In this document: in pieces, positions 9,142 through 17,445 of the stretch | Layout of the letters: each line of letters begins with the position of its first letter | Numbering within the stretch: position 1 is the stretch's first letter | Assembly: GCF_014192575.1 (NCBI RefSeq) | Contig: NZ_JACHYC010000002.1 | Span: 558,001-622,000 of the forward strand | Direction: 5' to 3' | Length of the DNA stretch: 64,000 bases | Source of the DNA: Variovorax sp. Sphag1AA | Lineage (GTDB): Bacteria > Pseudomonadota > Gammaproteobacteria > Burkholderiales > Burkholderiaceae_C | Notes under the pieces: model-generated | The model's database searches: none | What the model saw: only the letters and a program-made list of their open reading frames with translations | What the model was told of the DNA's origin: nothing | Position numbers and translations under genes: made by a program

Positions 9142-9344
9142 GTGCAGGACCTTCTTTGTTACTTTCTGTGAATGGCTCTATTGAAACGCATATCACCGCG
9201 GTTTCAAAAAAATGAGAACTTAGGTTTCAGATTTAGTGACTACTTTGTCACAAAAGTACTACAGACGGTACTACTTTGTTACCTTCGATCAGCCCATTTC
9301 CGCGACGGCCTGTCGCCTCTGACGCATCGGCTATCGTCCGGCGC
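9142..9344. promoter_or_regulatory. AT-rich divergent control region between the GAF gene and the second formate dehydrogenase cluster
   Basis: This 203-bp region is visibly richer in A and T than its surroundings. It contains three direct copies of CTTTGTNAC (9154-9162, 9243-9251, 9274-9282), the inverted repeat GTGAC-N6-GTCAC (9236-9251), and a perfect inverted repeat TTGAAAC-N13-GTTTCAA (9181-9207). The position between divergent genes and the density of symmetrical elements suggest operators for both directions. The regulator cannot be named from sequence. I could not fix -10 and -35 boxes with confidence. Confidence 0.5.
9181..9207. repeat. Perfect 7-bp inverted repeat with 13-bp spacer
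   Basis: TTGAAAC (9181-9187) and GTTTCAA (9201-9207) are exact reverse complements. A further partial half-site GTTTCA occurs at 9224-9229. This looks like a dimeric operator in the GAF/DUF3305 divergent region. Which protein binds it is not known. Confidence 0.5.
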
Positions 9345-9932
9345 ATGGCGCAATCCGAAATTCAACCCCCTGCGGGCCATGCCGCCCCGCTCGACGTCGC
9401 GGTCGTGATGCGACGCGAACGCCTGCACGGGCCGTCGAGCCACTGGCAGCCGTGGCGCTGGACGCTCGGCGAGGTCGTGCCTGACGAACCCGGTTTCGGC
9501 CGCGAGCCGCGCCTTTTGCACGAAGACGACGAGGAGCAGCGATGGCTGCATCCTGGATTCAAGGTCGAACTGTTCCGCGACGAGGCCGAGGGCTACCACC
9601 TGAACGTCTCGTCGCCGGCCCCCTGCTGGTTCGTGCTCTGGCGGATGGACGAGGAAGCCACCGTGGCCGCCGAGCCGATCCCGCGTCCGGTGGTCGTGAC
9701 GCTCAGCTATTACGAGGCGGGCCGGTGGCTCGACGCGCAGGAAACCGTCGAGCAGGTGCCGGCGCCACCGGAAGTCGTGACCTGGCTGCGCGCCTTCGTC
9801 GACGAACACTACGTGGTCGAGCCCAAGCGTCGAAAGCGGCCGGAGAGCTTCCGTTCTCTGACCGATCGCTTCGGCAACGCAGTGAGCGTCTCCACCGAGA
9901 AGCCGCGCGGCCGGGGAGCCGGCGATGTCTGA
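9345..9932 (+). CDS. DUF3305-family protein, formate dehydrogenase accessory
   Basis: A 195-residue soluble protein without signal peptide or transmembrane helix. I recognise it as the DUF3305 type because of its place directly before a DUF3306 gene at the head of a Tat-type formate dehydrogenase cluster, and because of its Trp-rich, acidic beta-sheet-like core (motifs PSSHWQPWRW and WLHPGF). The C terminus is basic. The start ATG 9345 begins MAQSEIQ; earlier in-frame alternatives fall in the AT-rich control region. It overlaps the next gene by 8 bp. The function is not established. Membership in this operon suggests a role in assembling or maturing the periplasmic formate dehydrogenase. Confidence 0.75.
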   Translation: MAQSEIQPPAGHAAPLDVAVVMRRERLHGPSSHWQPWRWTLGEVVPDEPGFGREPRLLHEDDEEQRWLHPGFKVELFRDEAEGYHLNVSSPAPCWFVLWRMDEEATVAAEPIPRPVVVTLSYYEAGRWLDAQETVEQVPAPPEVVTWLRAFVDEHYVVEPKRRKRPESFRSLTDRFGNAVSVSTEKPRGRGAGDV

Positions 9933-10545
9933 GGGCTTCTTCGATCGCTGGTCGCGCCGCAAGCAGCAGGCGCGTGAGGGGGAGGTGCCGGACGAACCCC
10001 TGAAGCCGCAGGCGGAACCGCTGCCGGGTGGAGCGGCAGCGCCGCCAGCGGGCGAGCTTGAAATCCCCGGCGAGCAACTTCCCCCCGAGGCCGTCGAGAC
10101 ACAACCGCTCACGCTGGAGGATGTGAAGGCGCTCGGCATCGATTCGGATTTCCGTCCCTTCGTCGCGCAGAACGTGGCGCCGGAAGTCCGCAACGCCGCC
10201 TTCAGGAAGCTCTTCTCCGATCCGCAATTCAACGTGATGGATGGACTCGACACCTACATCGACGACTATTCCAAGCCCTCGCCGCTACCCGAGGGCGCGC
10301 TGCGCCAGATGGCCAGCGCGAAGTTTCTGAAGCTTTTCGACGAAGACCCCACGCACCCCGAAGAAACTCCCAAGGGTGATGGATTGGTCGGCGTGGCACA
10401 GTCCGGCCATTCCGGGGATCTTCCCAGCCCGCCGGTTGCCGATGCGCAACCCGCCAGCCAAAAGACCAATGACCACGACGCTGATCTGCGACTGCAACCA
10501 GACGATGCCCCTCGAGCCGAAGACGCTCGGGGCAGCGCTGACTGA
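9925..10545 (+). CDS. DUF3306-family protein, formate dehydrogenase accessory
   Basis: A 206-residue protein beginning MSEGFFDRWSRRKQ, the start pattern I associate with DUF3306 proteins beside formate dehydrogenases. Residues 1-20 are basic and aromatic and 20-60 are Pro/Glu-rich and probably disordered. A conserved-looking helical core (about 60-145) contains LGIDSDFRPF and MDGLDTYIDDYS. The acidic C-terminal tail overlaps the next gene in another frame for 77 bp. There is no signal peptide, so it is cytoplasmic. It overlaps the DUF3305 gene by 8 bp, implying coupled translation. Biochemical function is unknown. Confidence 0.75.
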   Translation: MSEGFFDRWSRRKQQAREGEVPDEPLKPQAEPLPGGAAAPPAGELEIPGEQLPPEAVETQPLTLEDVKALGIDSDFRPFVAQNVAPEVRNAAFRKLFSDPQFNVMDGLDTYIDDYSKPSPLPEGALRQMASAKFLKLFDEDPTHPEETPKGDGLVGVAQSGHSGDLPSPPVADAQPASQKTNDHDADLRLQPDDAPRAEDARGSAD

Positions 10546-12583
10546 ATCCCTGCCACTGCGCTCGGCACTCTGCCGGCGCGAAGCGCCTTCTTTCCAGCAA
10601 GCGATCCAGTCCGGCGACGACGTGGTCGTGGCGTGCACGCAGGAGAAAAGACTCTTCGGAGAACTCGCGCAGCAGACGCCCGGAGCGACCTCCCCGATCC
10701 GCTTTGTCAACATCCGCGAGACCGGCGGCTGGAGCCGTGACGCTAAAGGCGCGATGCCGAAGATCGCGGCGCTGCTCGCCGCTGCCGGGTTGCCCGAGCC
10801 CGAACCGGTCTCGACCGTGAGCTACGCCAGCCAGGGCCGCCTGCTGATCGTCGGGCCGATCGATGAAGCCGAACAGGCTGCCGCGCTGGTTGCCGACGCG
10901 CTCGACGTGACCATTTTTTCGCGTGGTCCGGGTGTTGCGGGTGGTGGGCAGGAGCGGCGCTGGCCGGTAATCGCCGGGCGCATCGATGCGCTGGCCGGAT
11001 GGCTCGGCGCGTTCAAGCTCCAGTGGACACACGACAACCCGATCGACCTCGACCTGTGCACGCGCTGCAATGCCTGCGTCAGCGCCTGCCCGGAGCAGGC
11101 CATCGGGCTCGACTACCAGATCGATATCGCGAAATGCACATCGCACCGCGACTGCGAGCGCGCCTGCGCCGTGGCCGGAGCCATCCGCTTCGACAGGACG
11201 CCGGAGCAGCAGGACGGTGCCTTCGATCTCGTCCTCGACCTCGGGGACGTGCCGCTCATCGACTGGCATGCGCCGCCGCAGGGCTACTTCCATCTACCGA
11301 GGGGTCTGTCGAACGCGAAGGGTGCGCAGACACTTCTGCGCCTGCGCGACATGGTCGGCGAGTTCGAGAAGCCGAAGTTCTTCGACTACAAGCAGAAGCT
11401 CTGCGCGCACAGCCGCAACGAAGTGGTGGGCTGCAACGCCTGCATCGATGTGTGCTCGGCCCATGCGGTGAGCAGCGACAAGGAGCGCCAGCGCATCGTC
11501 GTCAACCCGAACCTCTGCGTCGGATGCGGCGCGTGCACCACCGTATGCCCGACAGGTGCGCTGGGCTACACCTACCCGCGCACGCCTGACCAGGGGCGCA
11601 AGTTGCGCACGCTGCTGTCGACCTACGCGGGCGCCGGTGGACGCGATGCGGCGCTGTTGCTGCACAGCGAGGAGGGCGGTCGGGCGCTCATCGAGCAACT
11701 TGGCCGGGCGGCTCAGCTCGGCAAGGCGCAAGGCGTTCCGGCGAACGTGATTCCGCTCGCGCTCTTCCACGCAGCGAGCACCGGTATCGACCTCTGGCTG
11801 AGCGCGGTGGCGTTCGGCGCACGGCAGGTGTGCGTGCTGCTGACCGGTGAAGAGGCGCCGCAGTATGTCGACGCGCTGAAGAAGCAGGTGGAAATCGCAC
11901 AGGCGCTCCTGCACGGCCTCGGCTACACGGGCACGCATTTCAGGCTTATCGAGGCGGCTTCTTCGGCGGCGCTCGACAAGGCACTCGCTGCCTTGCGCGA
12001 GACGCGGCAAGTCGTGCCGTCCAAGGCCGCGCGCTTTGCGGTCGGGGCGGAGAAGCGCGGCACGCTCGAATTGGCGCTCGACCATCTGATGGATGAGTCG
12101 CCGGTGTTGAAGGCACAGGCCGATTCGTCGCTCGCGATTGCGCTGCCCGCGGGCTCACCCTTCGGCAGCATCGCGGTGGACAAGGACAAGTGCACCCTCT
12201 GTCTCGCCTGCGTCAGCGCCTGCCCGGCGAGTGCGCTGCAGGACAACCGGGATTCGCCGCAGCTTCGGTTCATCGAGAAGAACTGCGTTCAATGCGGGCT
12301 CTGCGAAACCACCTGCCCGGAAAACGCGATCGATCTCGTGCCACGACTGCTGGCCTCGCCCGCACGCAAGCAGGCGGTGGTGCTCAACGAAGCGAAGCCG
12401 TGGGCCTGCATCCGCTGTTCGAAGCCCTTCGGCACGCAGAAGGCCATCGAGGCGATGCTCGTCAAGCTGGCCGGCCACGCGATGTTCCAGGGCGAGGCGC
12501 TGGAGCGCCTCAAGATGTGCAGCGACTGCCGGGTCATCGACCTCTACAGCTCGCAGGACGAAACGAAGATCACACAGCAATGA
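10469..12583 (+). CDS. Multi-cluster 4Fe-4S polyferredoxin of the formate dehydrogenase locus
   Basis: A 704-residue cytoplasmic iron-sulfur protein. I chose ATG 10469 because the protein then starts MTTTLICDCNQTM, a Cys-rich opening in frame with the rest; an in-frame GTG at 10376 would add 31 poorly structured residues. Ferredoxin-like motifs include CTRCNACVSACP, CVGCGACTTVCP, CTLCLACVSACP and CVQCGLCETTCP, plus degenerate Cys groups near the middle and two C-terminal Cys pairs (CIRC, CSDC). It has no signal peptide and no transmembrane segment, so it is not the enzyme's membrane-side beta subunit. It overlaps the DUF3306 gene and, by 4 bp, the TorD-like gene. A role in electron delivery or cofactor maturation is inferred. 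Confidence 0.85.
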   Translation: MTTTLICDCNQTMPLEPKTLGAALTESLPLRSALCRREAPSFQQAIQSGDDVVVACTQEKRLFGELAQQTPGATSPIRFVNIRETGGWSRDAKGAMPKIAALLAAAGLPEPEPVSTVSYASQGRLLIVGPIDEAEQAAALVADALDVTIFSRGPGVAGGGQERRWPVIAGRIDALAGWLGAFKLQWTHDNPIDLDLCTRCNACVSACPEQAIGLDYQIDIAKCTSHRDCERACAVAGAIRFDRTPEQQDGAFDLVLDLGDVPLIDWHAPPQGYFHLPRGLSNAKGAQTLLRLRDMVGEFEKPKFFDYKQKLCAHSRNEVVGCNACIDVCSAHAVSSDKERQRIVVNPNLCVGCGACTTVCPTGALGYTYPRTPDQGRKLRTLLSTYAGAGGRDAALLLHSEEGGRALIEQLGRAAQLGKAQGVPANVIPLALFHAASTGIDLWLSAVAFGARQVCVLLTGEEAPQYVDALKKQVEIAQALLHGLGYTGTHFRLIEAASSAALDKALAALRETRQVVPSKAARFAVGAEKRGTLELALDHLMDESPVLKAQADSSLAIALPAGSPFGSIAVDKDKCTLCLACVSACPASALQDNRDSPQLRFIEKNCVQCGLCETTCPENAIDLVPRLLASPARKQAVVLNEAKPWACIRCSKPFGTQKAIEAMLVKLAGHAMFQGEALERLKMCSDCRVIDLYSSQDETKITQQ

Positions 12584-13197
12584 GCCAGACCTTTCCAGCG
12601 ACCTCGGCCCTCGACGAAGAAATCGCGCGCGCGGAACTCTACGGCTTGCTCGCGCGGCTCTGGTATGCCGCGCCGGATTCGGAACTGCACGAAGCCTTCC
12701 GGGTCGCGCCAACCGAAGCGCCTGCCGCGGGCGCCTTCCTTGAGGAGCCGTGGCGGCGCCTCGTCGGCGTCGGCCGCGAAATGGACGCTGCCTCGATCGG
12801 CGACGAATACGACGCGCTCTTCGGCGGCATCGGCCGGCCGGAGGTCTTTCTCTTCGGTTCGCACTATCTGAGCGGTTTTCTCAACGACAAGCCGCTCGCC
12901 AAGCTGCGCAACGACCTCGACCAACTCGGGCTTGCGCGCGAAGAGGCCGTCTCCGAGACCGAGGACCACATCGCCTTCCTGTTCGAGGTGATGCGCTACC
13001 TGATCGCGGGCGAGGACGTCGAAGTGGCCAACCTGACCCGTCAGCGGGCGTTCTTCTCGACCCATATCCAGTCGTGGTTGCCGACCATGTGCGATGCCGT
13101 GTCGCGGCACCCGAAGGCGCGCTTCTACGCCGCGCTGGCGGAGCTGACGCGCGCTTTCGGCGAGGTCGAGGCGCAGGGTTTCGACATGCTCGAATGA
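12580..13197 (+). CDS. TorD/DmsD-family molybdoenzyme chaperone
   Basis: A 205-residue all-helical cytoplasmic protein of the TorD/NarJ/DmsD group, which binds Tat signal peptides or apo-molybdoenzymes until the cofactor is inserted. Family features seen are the early RAELYGLLARLWY helix, the central YDALFGG...FLFGSHYLSG segment and the acidic helix SETEDHIAFLFEVMRYL. It starts by ATGA overlap with the polyferredoxin stop. It is followed, after a 118-bp gap, by the small Tat protein and the Tat-exported catalytic subunit, which is the most likely client. Confidence 0.9.
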   Translation: MSQTFPATSALDEEIARAELYGLLARLWYAAPDSELHEAFRVAPTEAPAAGAFLEEPWRRLVGVGREMDAASIGDEYDALFGGIGRPEVFLFGSHYLSGFLNDKPLAKLRNDLDQLGLAREEAVSETEDHIAFLFEVMRYLIAGEDVEVANLTRQRAFFSTHIQSWLPTMCDAVSRHPKARFYAALAELTRAFGEVEAQGFDMLE

Positions 13198-13315
13198 GAG
13201 CAGGGAAATCTCAGGGGATTTTTCGGACGACTGGCATTAGGGTCTCGACTACTATCCGAACTTATGTAACTGGTTTCATATCTGACCAGTGCGTCAGCCA
13301 CTCCTGGAGTTCGTC
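13198..13315 (+). promoter_or_regulatory. Intergenic region before the formate dehydrogenase structural genes, with inverted repeat
   Basis: This is the only sizeable gap inside the second cluster (118 bp). It contains ACTGGT (13269-13274) and ACCAGT (13285-13290), an exact 6-bp inverted repeat with a 10-bp spacer. The surrounding 40 bp are AT-rich for this genome. A ribosome binding site GGAG (13306-13309) precedes the next start. An internal promoter separating accessory from structural genes is plausible; no strong -35/-10 pair was found. Confidence 0.4.
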
Positions 13316-13540
13316 ATGCAGGACAGCCAAGCCCCCGGTTCACAGCCGGCATCCCGTCGGGGATTCTTTCTAGGCGCCGCCACGGTTGGTGTCGCCGCAG
13401 CAGCCGTCACGGCGCTGCCCAAAGTCGTCGATTCGCCCGATGCCTCCGCCGCACCCGAGCCCAAACCCGCGCCGGAAAAAGGTGGCGGCTATTCGCTGAG
13501 CGAGCACGTCAAGCGCTACTACAAGACCGCGTCTGCCTGA
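13316..13540 (+). CDS. Small formate dehydrogenase-region Tat-substrate protein
   Basis: A 74-residue protein with a twin-arginine signal: SRRGFFLGA (about residues 13-21) followed by an Ala/Val-rich hydrophobic stretch and a probable cleavage site near ASA. The mature part is only about 35 residues, Pro/Lys-rich, ending in YSLSEHVKRYYKTA. It matches in size, position and pattern the small family called 'formate dehydrogenase region TAT target'. The start ATG 13316 has GGAG at 13306-13309; an in-frame codon at 13289 is less likely. The gene lies 17 bp before the catalytic subunit. A structural role on the periplasmic enzyme is inferred. Confidence 0.85.
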   Translation: MQDSQAPGSQPASRRGFFLGAATVGVAAAAVTALPKVVDSPDASAAPEPKPAPEKGGGYSLSEHVKRYYKTASA

Positions 13541-13557
13541 AGACGGAGGTGAACCCC

Positions 13558-16554
13558 ATGCTGTTGACCAAGAAGACGAGCGGCGCCGCGCGTGACGTTG
13601 CCTCGCCTGCCACCAACCCCTCCCACGCCGGCTCATCGTTTGTGCACAGCCTTCGGCGCGGTCTCTCCAACGCACTGCCGACCATGGACCGGCGCGCCTT
13701 CCTGCGGCGCTCCGGACTGGGCGTCGGCGTCGGTCTCGCGGCCGGGCAGCTCACGCTGATCCGCAAGGCCAGGGCGGCCGACGGCCGGCCCACCGCGATC
13801 GGCGCGGGCAAGGTCGAAGTCCGCCGTACGGTCTGCTCGCACTGCTCGGTCGGCTGCGCTTCCGATGCCGTGGTCGAGAACGGCGTCTGGGTGCGCCAGG
13901 AGCCGGTGTTCGATTCGCCAATCAACCTCGGCGCGCACTGCGCCAAGGGCGCGGCACTGCGCGAGCACGGCCATGGCGAATACCGCCTGCGCTACCCGAT
14001 GAAGCTGGTCAACGGCAAGTACCAGCGCATCAGTTGGGACACGGCGCTCGACGAGATCACAGCCAAGCTCAAGGAGCTCAGCAAGGCCAGCGGCCCCGAC
14101 TCGATCTACTGGATCGGCTCCAGCAAGCACAGCAACGAGCAGTCGTACCTGCTGCGCAAGTTCGTGAGCTTCTTCGGCAGCAACAACTGCGATCACCAGG
14201 CGCGCATCTGCCACTCCACCACCGTCGCCGGCGTTGCGAACACATGGGGCTACGGCGCCATGACCAATTCGTACAACGACATGCGCAACGCCAAGGTTGC
14301 GATGTACATCGGTTCCAACGCGGCCGAGGCGCATCCGGTGAGCATGCTGCACATGCTCCATGCCAAGGAGCGCGGCTGCAAGATGATCGTGGTCGACCCG
14401 CGCTTCACGCGCACCGCGGCCAAGGCCGACGAGTACGTGCGGATCCGCTCGGGCTCCGACATCCCGTTCCTCTTCGGCATCCTGCATCACATCTTCAAGA
14501 ACGGCTGGGAAGACAAGAAGTTCATCAACGACCGGGTCTTCGGCATGGACGAGGTTCGCGCCGAAGTGCTCGCGAAGTGGACGCCCGACAAGGTCGAGGA
14601 GGCCTGCGGCGTCAAGGAGGCCCAGGTTCTCAAGGTCGCGACCTGGCTCAATGAAAACCGCCCCGGCACCGTCGTCTGGTGCATGGGCCAGACCCAGCAC
14701 TCGATCGGCAACGCGATCGTGCGCGCCTCGTGCATCCTGCAACTTGCGCTCGGCAACGTCGGGGTCTCCGGCGGCGGCACCAACATCTTCCGCGGCCACG
14801 ACAACGTGCAGGGTGCGACCGACGTGGGACCGAACCCGGATTCGCTGCCCGGTTACTACGGCCTGACCGAAGGCTCGTGGAAGCACTTCGCTGCGAGCTG
14901 GGGCGTGGACTACGAGTGGATCAAGAGCCGCTACGCTTCGCCCGCGATGATGAGCAAGCCCGGCATCACGGTGTCGCGCTGGATCGACGGCGTGCTCGAA
15001 AAGAACGAGCTGATCGACCAGGACTCGAACCTGCGCGGCGTCGTCTATTGGGGCCACGCGCCGAACTCGCAGACGCGGGGCCTCGAGATGAAGCGGGCCA
15101 TGGACAAGCTCGACCTGCTCGTGGTGATCGACCCGTATCCGTCCGCGACTGCCGCGATGGCCGCCATGCCCGGCAAGGCGGAAGACCTCAACCCGAATCG
15201 CGCGGTCTACCTGCTGCCGGCCTGCACGCAGTTCGAGACCAGCGGGTCGTGCACCGCGTCGAACCGCTCGCTCCAATGGCGCGAGAAGGTCATCGAGCCG
15301 CTCTGGGAGAGCCGCAGCGACCACATGATCATGCAGCAGTTCGCCGACCGCCTCGGCTTCGGCAAGGAGCTGAGCAAGAACTACAAGATGCAGAAGGTCA
15401 AGGGCATGGACGAGCCCGTGCCCGACGACATCCTGCGAGAGATCAACAAGAACTGCTGGGCCATCGGCTACACCGGCCAGAGCCCTGAACGCCTGCAGGC
15501 GCACATGCGCAACATGTCGGCCTTCGACGTGGCCACGCTCAAGGCCAAGGCCTCGGTCAAGGACAAGGTCAACGGCTACGACATCGCGGGCGACTACTAC
15601 GGCCTGCCGTGGCCCTGCTACGGCACGCCGGAACTCAAGCACCCCGGCTCGCCGAACCTGTACGACACCTCCAAGCATGTGATGGACGGCGGCGGCAACT
15701 TCCGCGCGAACTTCGGCGTGGAACGCAACGGCAAGAACCTGCTCGCAGAGGACGGCTCGCACTCGCTCGGCGCGGCCATCACGACCGGCTACCCCGAACT
15801 GGACCATCTGCTGCTCAAGCGGCTCGGCTGGTGGGACGAGCTCTCTGCCGACGAGAAGGCCAAGGCCGACGGCAAGAACTGGAAGACCGACCCCTCGGGC
15901 GGCATGATCCGCGTGTTCATGAAGAACCATGGCTGCCATCCCTTCGGCAATGCCAAGGCGCGCGCGACGGTCTGGAACTTCCCGGATTCGATCCCGCAGC
16001 ATCGCGAACCGCTCTACGGCACCCGGCCCGATCTCGCTGCGAAGTACCCGACGCACGACGACAAGATGGCCTTCTGGCGCATGCCGACGCTGTACAAGAC
16101 CGTGCAGCAGCGCAACATCGCCGACAAGATCTCGGAGAAGTTCCCCTACATCATGACTTCCGGCCGCCTGGTCGAGTACGAGGGCGGTGGCGAGGAAACG
16201 CGCTCCAACCCGTGGCTGGCCGAGCTGCAGCAGCAGATGTTCATCGAGATCAATCCGAAGGTCGCGGCCGAGAAGGGCATCCGCAACGGCGAGCGTGCCT
16301 GGGTGATGACGCCGACGGGCGCGCGTCTCAATGTGCAGGCATTGGTGACGGAGCGCGTGGGGCCAGACACGGTGTTCATGCCCTTCCACTTCTCGGGCCA
16401 CTGGCAGGGCGCCGACCTGCTGGCCTACTACCCCGAGGGCGCGCACCCGATCGTGCGCGGGGAGGCGATCAACACCTCGACCACCTATGGCTACGACAGC
16501 GTGACCATGATGCAAGAGACCAAGACGACGATCTGCAACGTCGAACGAGCGTAA
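13558..16554 (+). CDS. fdhA: Periplasmic formate dehydrogenase, catalytic alpha subunit (Tat-exported)
   Basis: A 998-residue bis-MGD molybdenum/tungsten enzyme oxidising formate to CO2 in the periplasm. The Tat motif DRRAFLRR is near residue 44-51 followed by a hydrophobic stretch and a cleavage site near ARA-A (about 72). A [4Fe-4S] binding segment begins VCSHCSVGC. The metal ligand is Cys218 in RICHSTT, where some relatives carry selenocysteine. GGAGG (13545-13549) lies 8 bp before ATG 13558; a GTG at 13549 overlaps that site and is less likely. The roughly 40 residues before the Tat motif are unusually long for a Tat n-region, and Met43 (13684) is a possible alternative start. The beta subunit follows after 10 bp. 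Confidence 0.94.
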   Translation: MLLTKKTSGAARDVASPATNPSHAGSSFVHSLRRGLSNALPTMDRRAFLRRSGLGVGVGLAAGQLTLIRKARAADGRPTAIGAGKVEVRRTVCSHCSVGCASDAVVENGVWVRQEPVFDSPINLGAHCAKGAALREHGHGEYRLRYPMKLVNGKYQRISWDTALDEITAKLKELSKASGPDSIYWIGSSKHSNEQSYLLRKFVSFFGSNNCDHQARICHSTTVAGVANTWGYGAMTNSYNDMRNAKVAMYIGSNAAEAHPVSMLHMLHAKERGCKMIVVDPRFTRTAAKADEYVRIRSGSDIPFLFGILHHIFKNGWEDKKFINDRVFGMDEVRAEVLAKWTPDKVEEACGVKEAQVLKVATWLNENRPGTVVWCMGQTQHSIGNAIVRASCILQLALGNVGVSGGGTNIFRGHDNVQGATDVGPNPDSLPGYYGLTEGSWKHFAASWGVDYEWIKSRYASPAMMSKPGITVSRWIDGVLEKNELIDQDSNLRGVVYWGHAPNSQTRGLEMKRAMDKLDLLVVIDPYPSATAAMAAMPGKAEDLNPNRAVYLLPACTQFETSGSCTASNRSLQWREKVIEPLWESRSDHMIMQQFADRLGFGKELSKNYKMQKVKGMDEPVPDDILREINKNCWAIGYTGQSPERLQAHMRNMSAFDVATLKAKASVKDKVNGYDIAGDYYGLPWPCYGTPELKHPGSPNLYDTSKHVMDGGGNFRANFGVERNGKNLLAEDGSHSLGAAITTGYPELDHLLLKRLGWWDELSADEKAKADGKNWKTDPSGGMIRVFMKNHGCHPFGNAKARATVWNFPDSIPQHREPLYGTRPDLAAKYPTHDDKMAFWRMPTLYKTVQQRNIADKISEKFPYIMTSGRLVEYEGGGEETRSNPWLAELQQQMFIEINPKVAAEKGIRNGERAWVMTPTGARLNVQALVTERVGPDTVFMPFHFSGHWQGADLLAYYPEGAHPIVRGEAINTSTTYGYDSVTMMQETKTTICNVERA

Positions 16555-16564
16555 AGGAGATCAC

Positions 16565-17185
16565 ATGGCCCGAATGAAATTCATCTGTGACTCCGAGCGC
16601 TGCATCGAATGCAACGGCTGCGTCACCGCGTGCAAGAACGAAAACGAAGTGCCGTGGGGCGTGAACCGCCGACGTGTCGTCACGCTGAACGACGGCGTGC
16701 CGGGCGAGCGCTCGATCTCCGTCGCCTGCATGCATTGCTCCGATGCGCCGTGCATGGCGGTGTGTCCCGTGCAGTGCTTCTACCGCACCGAGGAAGGCGT
16801 CGTGCTGCACGACAAGGACGTGTGCATCGGCTGCGGCTACTGCTCCTATGCCTGCCCGTTCGGCGCCCCGCAGTTCCCCTCGCAGGGCACCTTCGGCGCG
16901 CGCGGCAAGATGGACAAGTGCACCTTCTGCGCCGGCGGCCCCGAGGCCAACGGCTCGCAGGCGGAATTCGAGAAGTACGGACGCAATCGCCTTTCGGAAG
17001 GCAAGCTCCCCGCCTGCGCCGAAATGTGCTCGACCAAGGCGCTGCTCGCGGGCGATGGCGATGTGGTCGCGGACATCTTCCGCACGCGCGTGGTCCAGCG
17101 CGGCAAGGGCGCGGAAGTCTGGGGCTGGGGCACCGCCTACGGTTCGCGCCAGGCCGGCACGCCGACGAATGGAGCCACCAAATGA
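16565..17185 (+). CDS. fdh3B: Formate dehydrogenase iron-sulfur beta subunit (FDH3 type)
   Basis: A 206-residue protein with four [4Fe-4S] motifs arranged as in DMSO reductase-family electron-transfer subunits: CIECNGCVTACKNE near residues 13-26, CMHCSDAPCMAVCP near 55-70, CIGCGYCSYACPFG near 87-100, and CTFC with a late Cys pair (CAEMC) near 120-160. It has no signal of its own, so it probably crosses the membrane together with the Tat-bearing alpha subunit. A strong ribosome binding site (AAAGGAG) precedes ATG 16565. It passes electrons from the catalytic subunit to the cytochrome b gamma subunit encoded 261 bp further on. The stop overlaps the start of the next small gene by 4 bp. Confidence 0.93.
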   Translation: MARMKFICDSERCIECNGCVTACKNENEVPWGVNRRRVVTLNDGVPGERSISVACMHCSDAPCMAVCPVQCFYRTEEGVVLHDKDVCIGCGYCSYACPFGAPQFPSQGTFGARGKMDKCTFCAGGPEANGSQAEFEKYGRNRLSEGKLPACAEMCSTKALLAGDGDVVADIFRTRVVQRGKGAEVWGWGTAYGSRQAGTPTNGATK

Positions 17186-17433
17186 AGCGCGCATTCGCGA
17201 CCGCCGTTGTCATCGCCGGCGCACTGCTGCTCGGCGCCTGTGGCGAGAGGCCCCAAACCAACGAGCATGGCGTGCGGTTCGATGCGCCGCCATGGACCGG
17301 CAGCGGCACGCAGCCGAATACCGGCACCGCTTTTACCGCCAGCGGATGGCAGCCGGGCGACCGAAACTCCTGGGAACAGCATCTCAAGGCGCGCATGCAG
17401 TTCAGCCAGAACGAGTACACGCGGATCAACTGA
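17182..17433 (+). CDS. Small predicted lipoprotein in the formate dehydrogenase operon
   Basis: An 83-residue protein with a lipoprotein signal: a basic start (MKRAF), a hydrophobic stretch and the lipobox LLGAC ending at about Cys20. The mature part is about 63 residues, hydrophilic, with several Trp (APPWTGSG, ASGWQPGDRNSWEQH) and ends QFSQNEYTRIN. The gene starts by ATGA overlap with the beta-subunit stop and ends 12 bp before the gamma subunit, so it is clearly part of the operon. I do not recognise a named family. It may anchor or stabilise the periplasmic complex; that is inference. Confidence 0.8.
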   Translation: MKRAFATAVVIAGALLLGACGERPQTNEHGVRFDAPPWTGSGTQPNTGTAFTASGWQPGDRNSWEQHLKARMQFSQNEYTRIN

Positions 17434-17445
17434 GGCGGAGGCCGT

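Noticed and set aside
14209..14211. Possible selenocysteine formate dehydrogenase
   Set aside because: The codon at the metal-ligand position is TGC (Cys), as also at 5479-5481 in fdsA, so no UGA recoding is needed.
13633..16515. A 960-codon minus-strand open frame opposite the catalytic formate dehydrogenase subunit
   Set aside because: The plus strand encodes a full molybdoenzyme with all cofactor motifs; the antisense frame has none.
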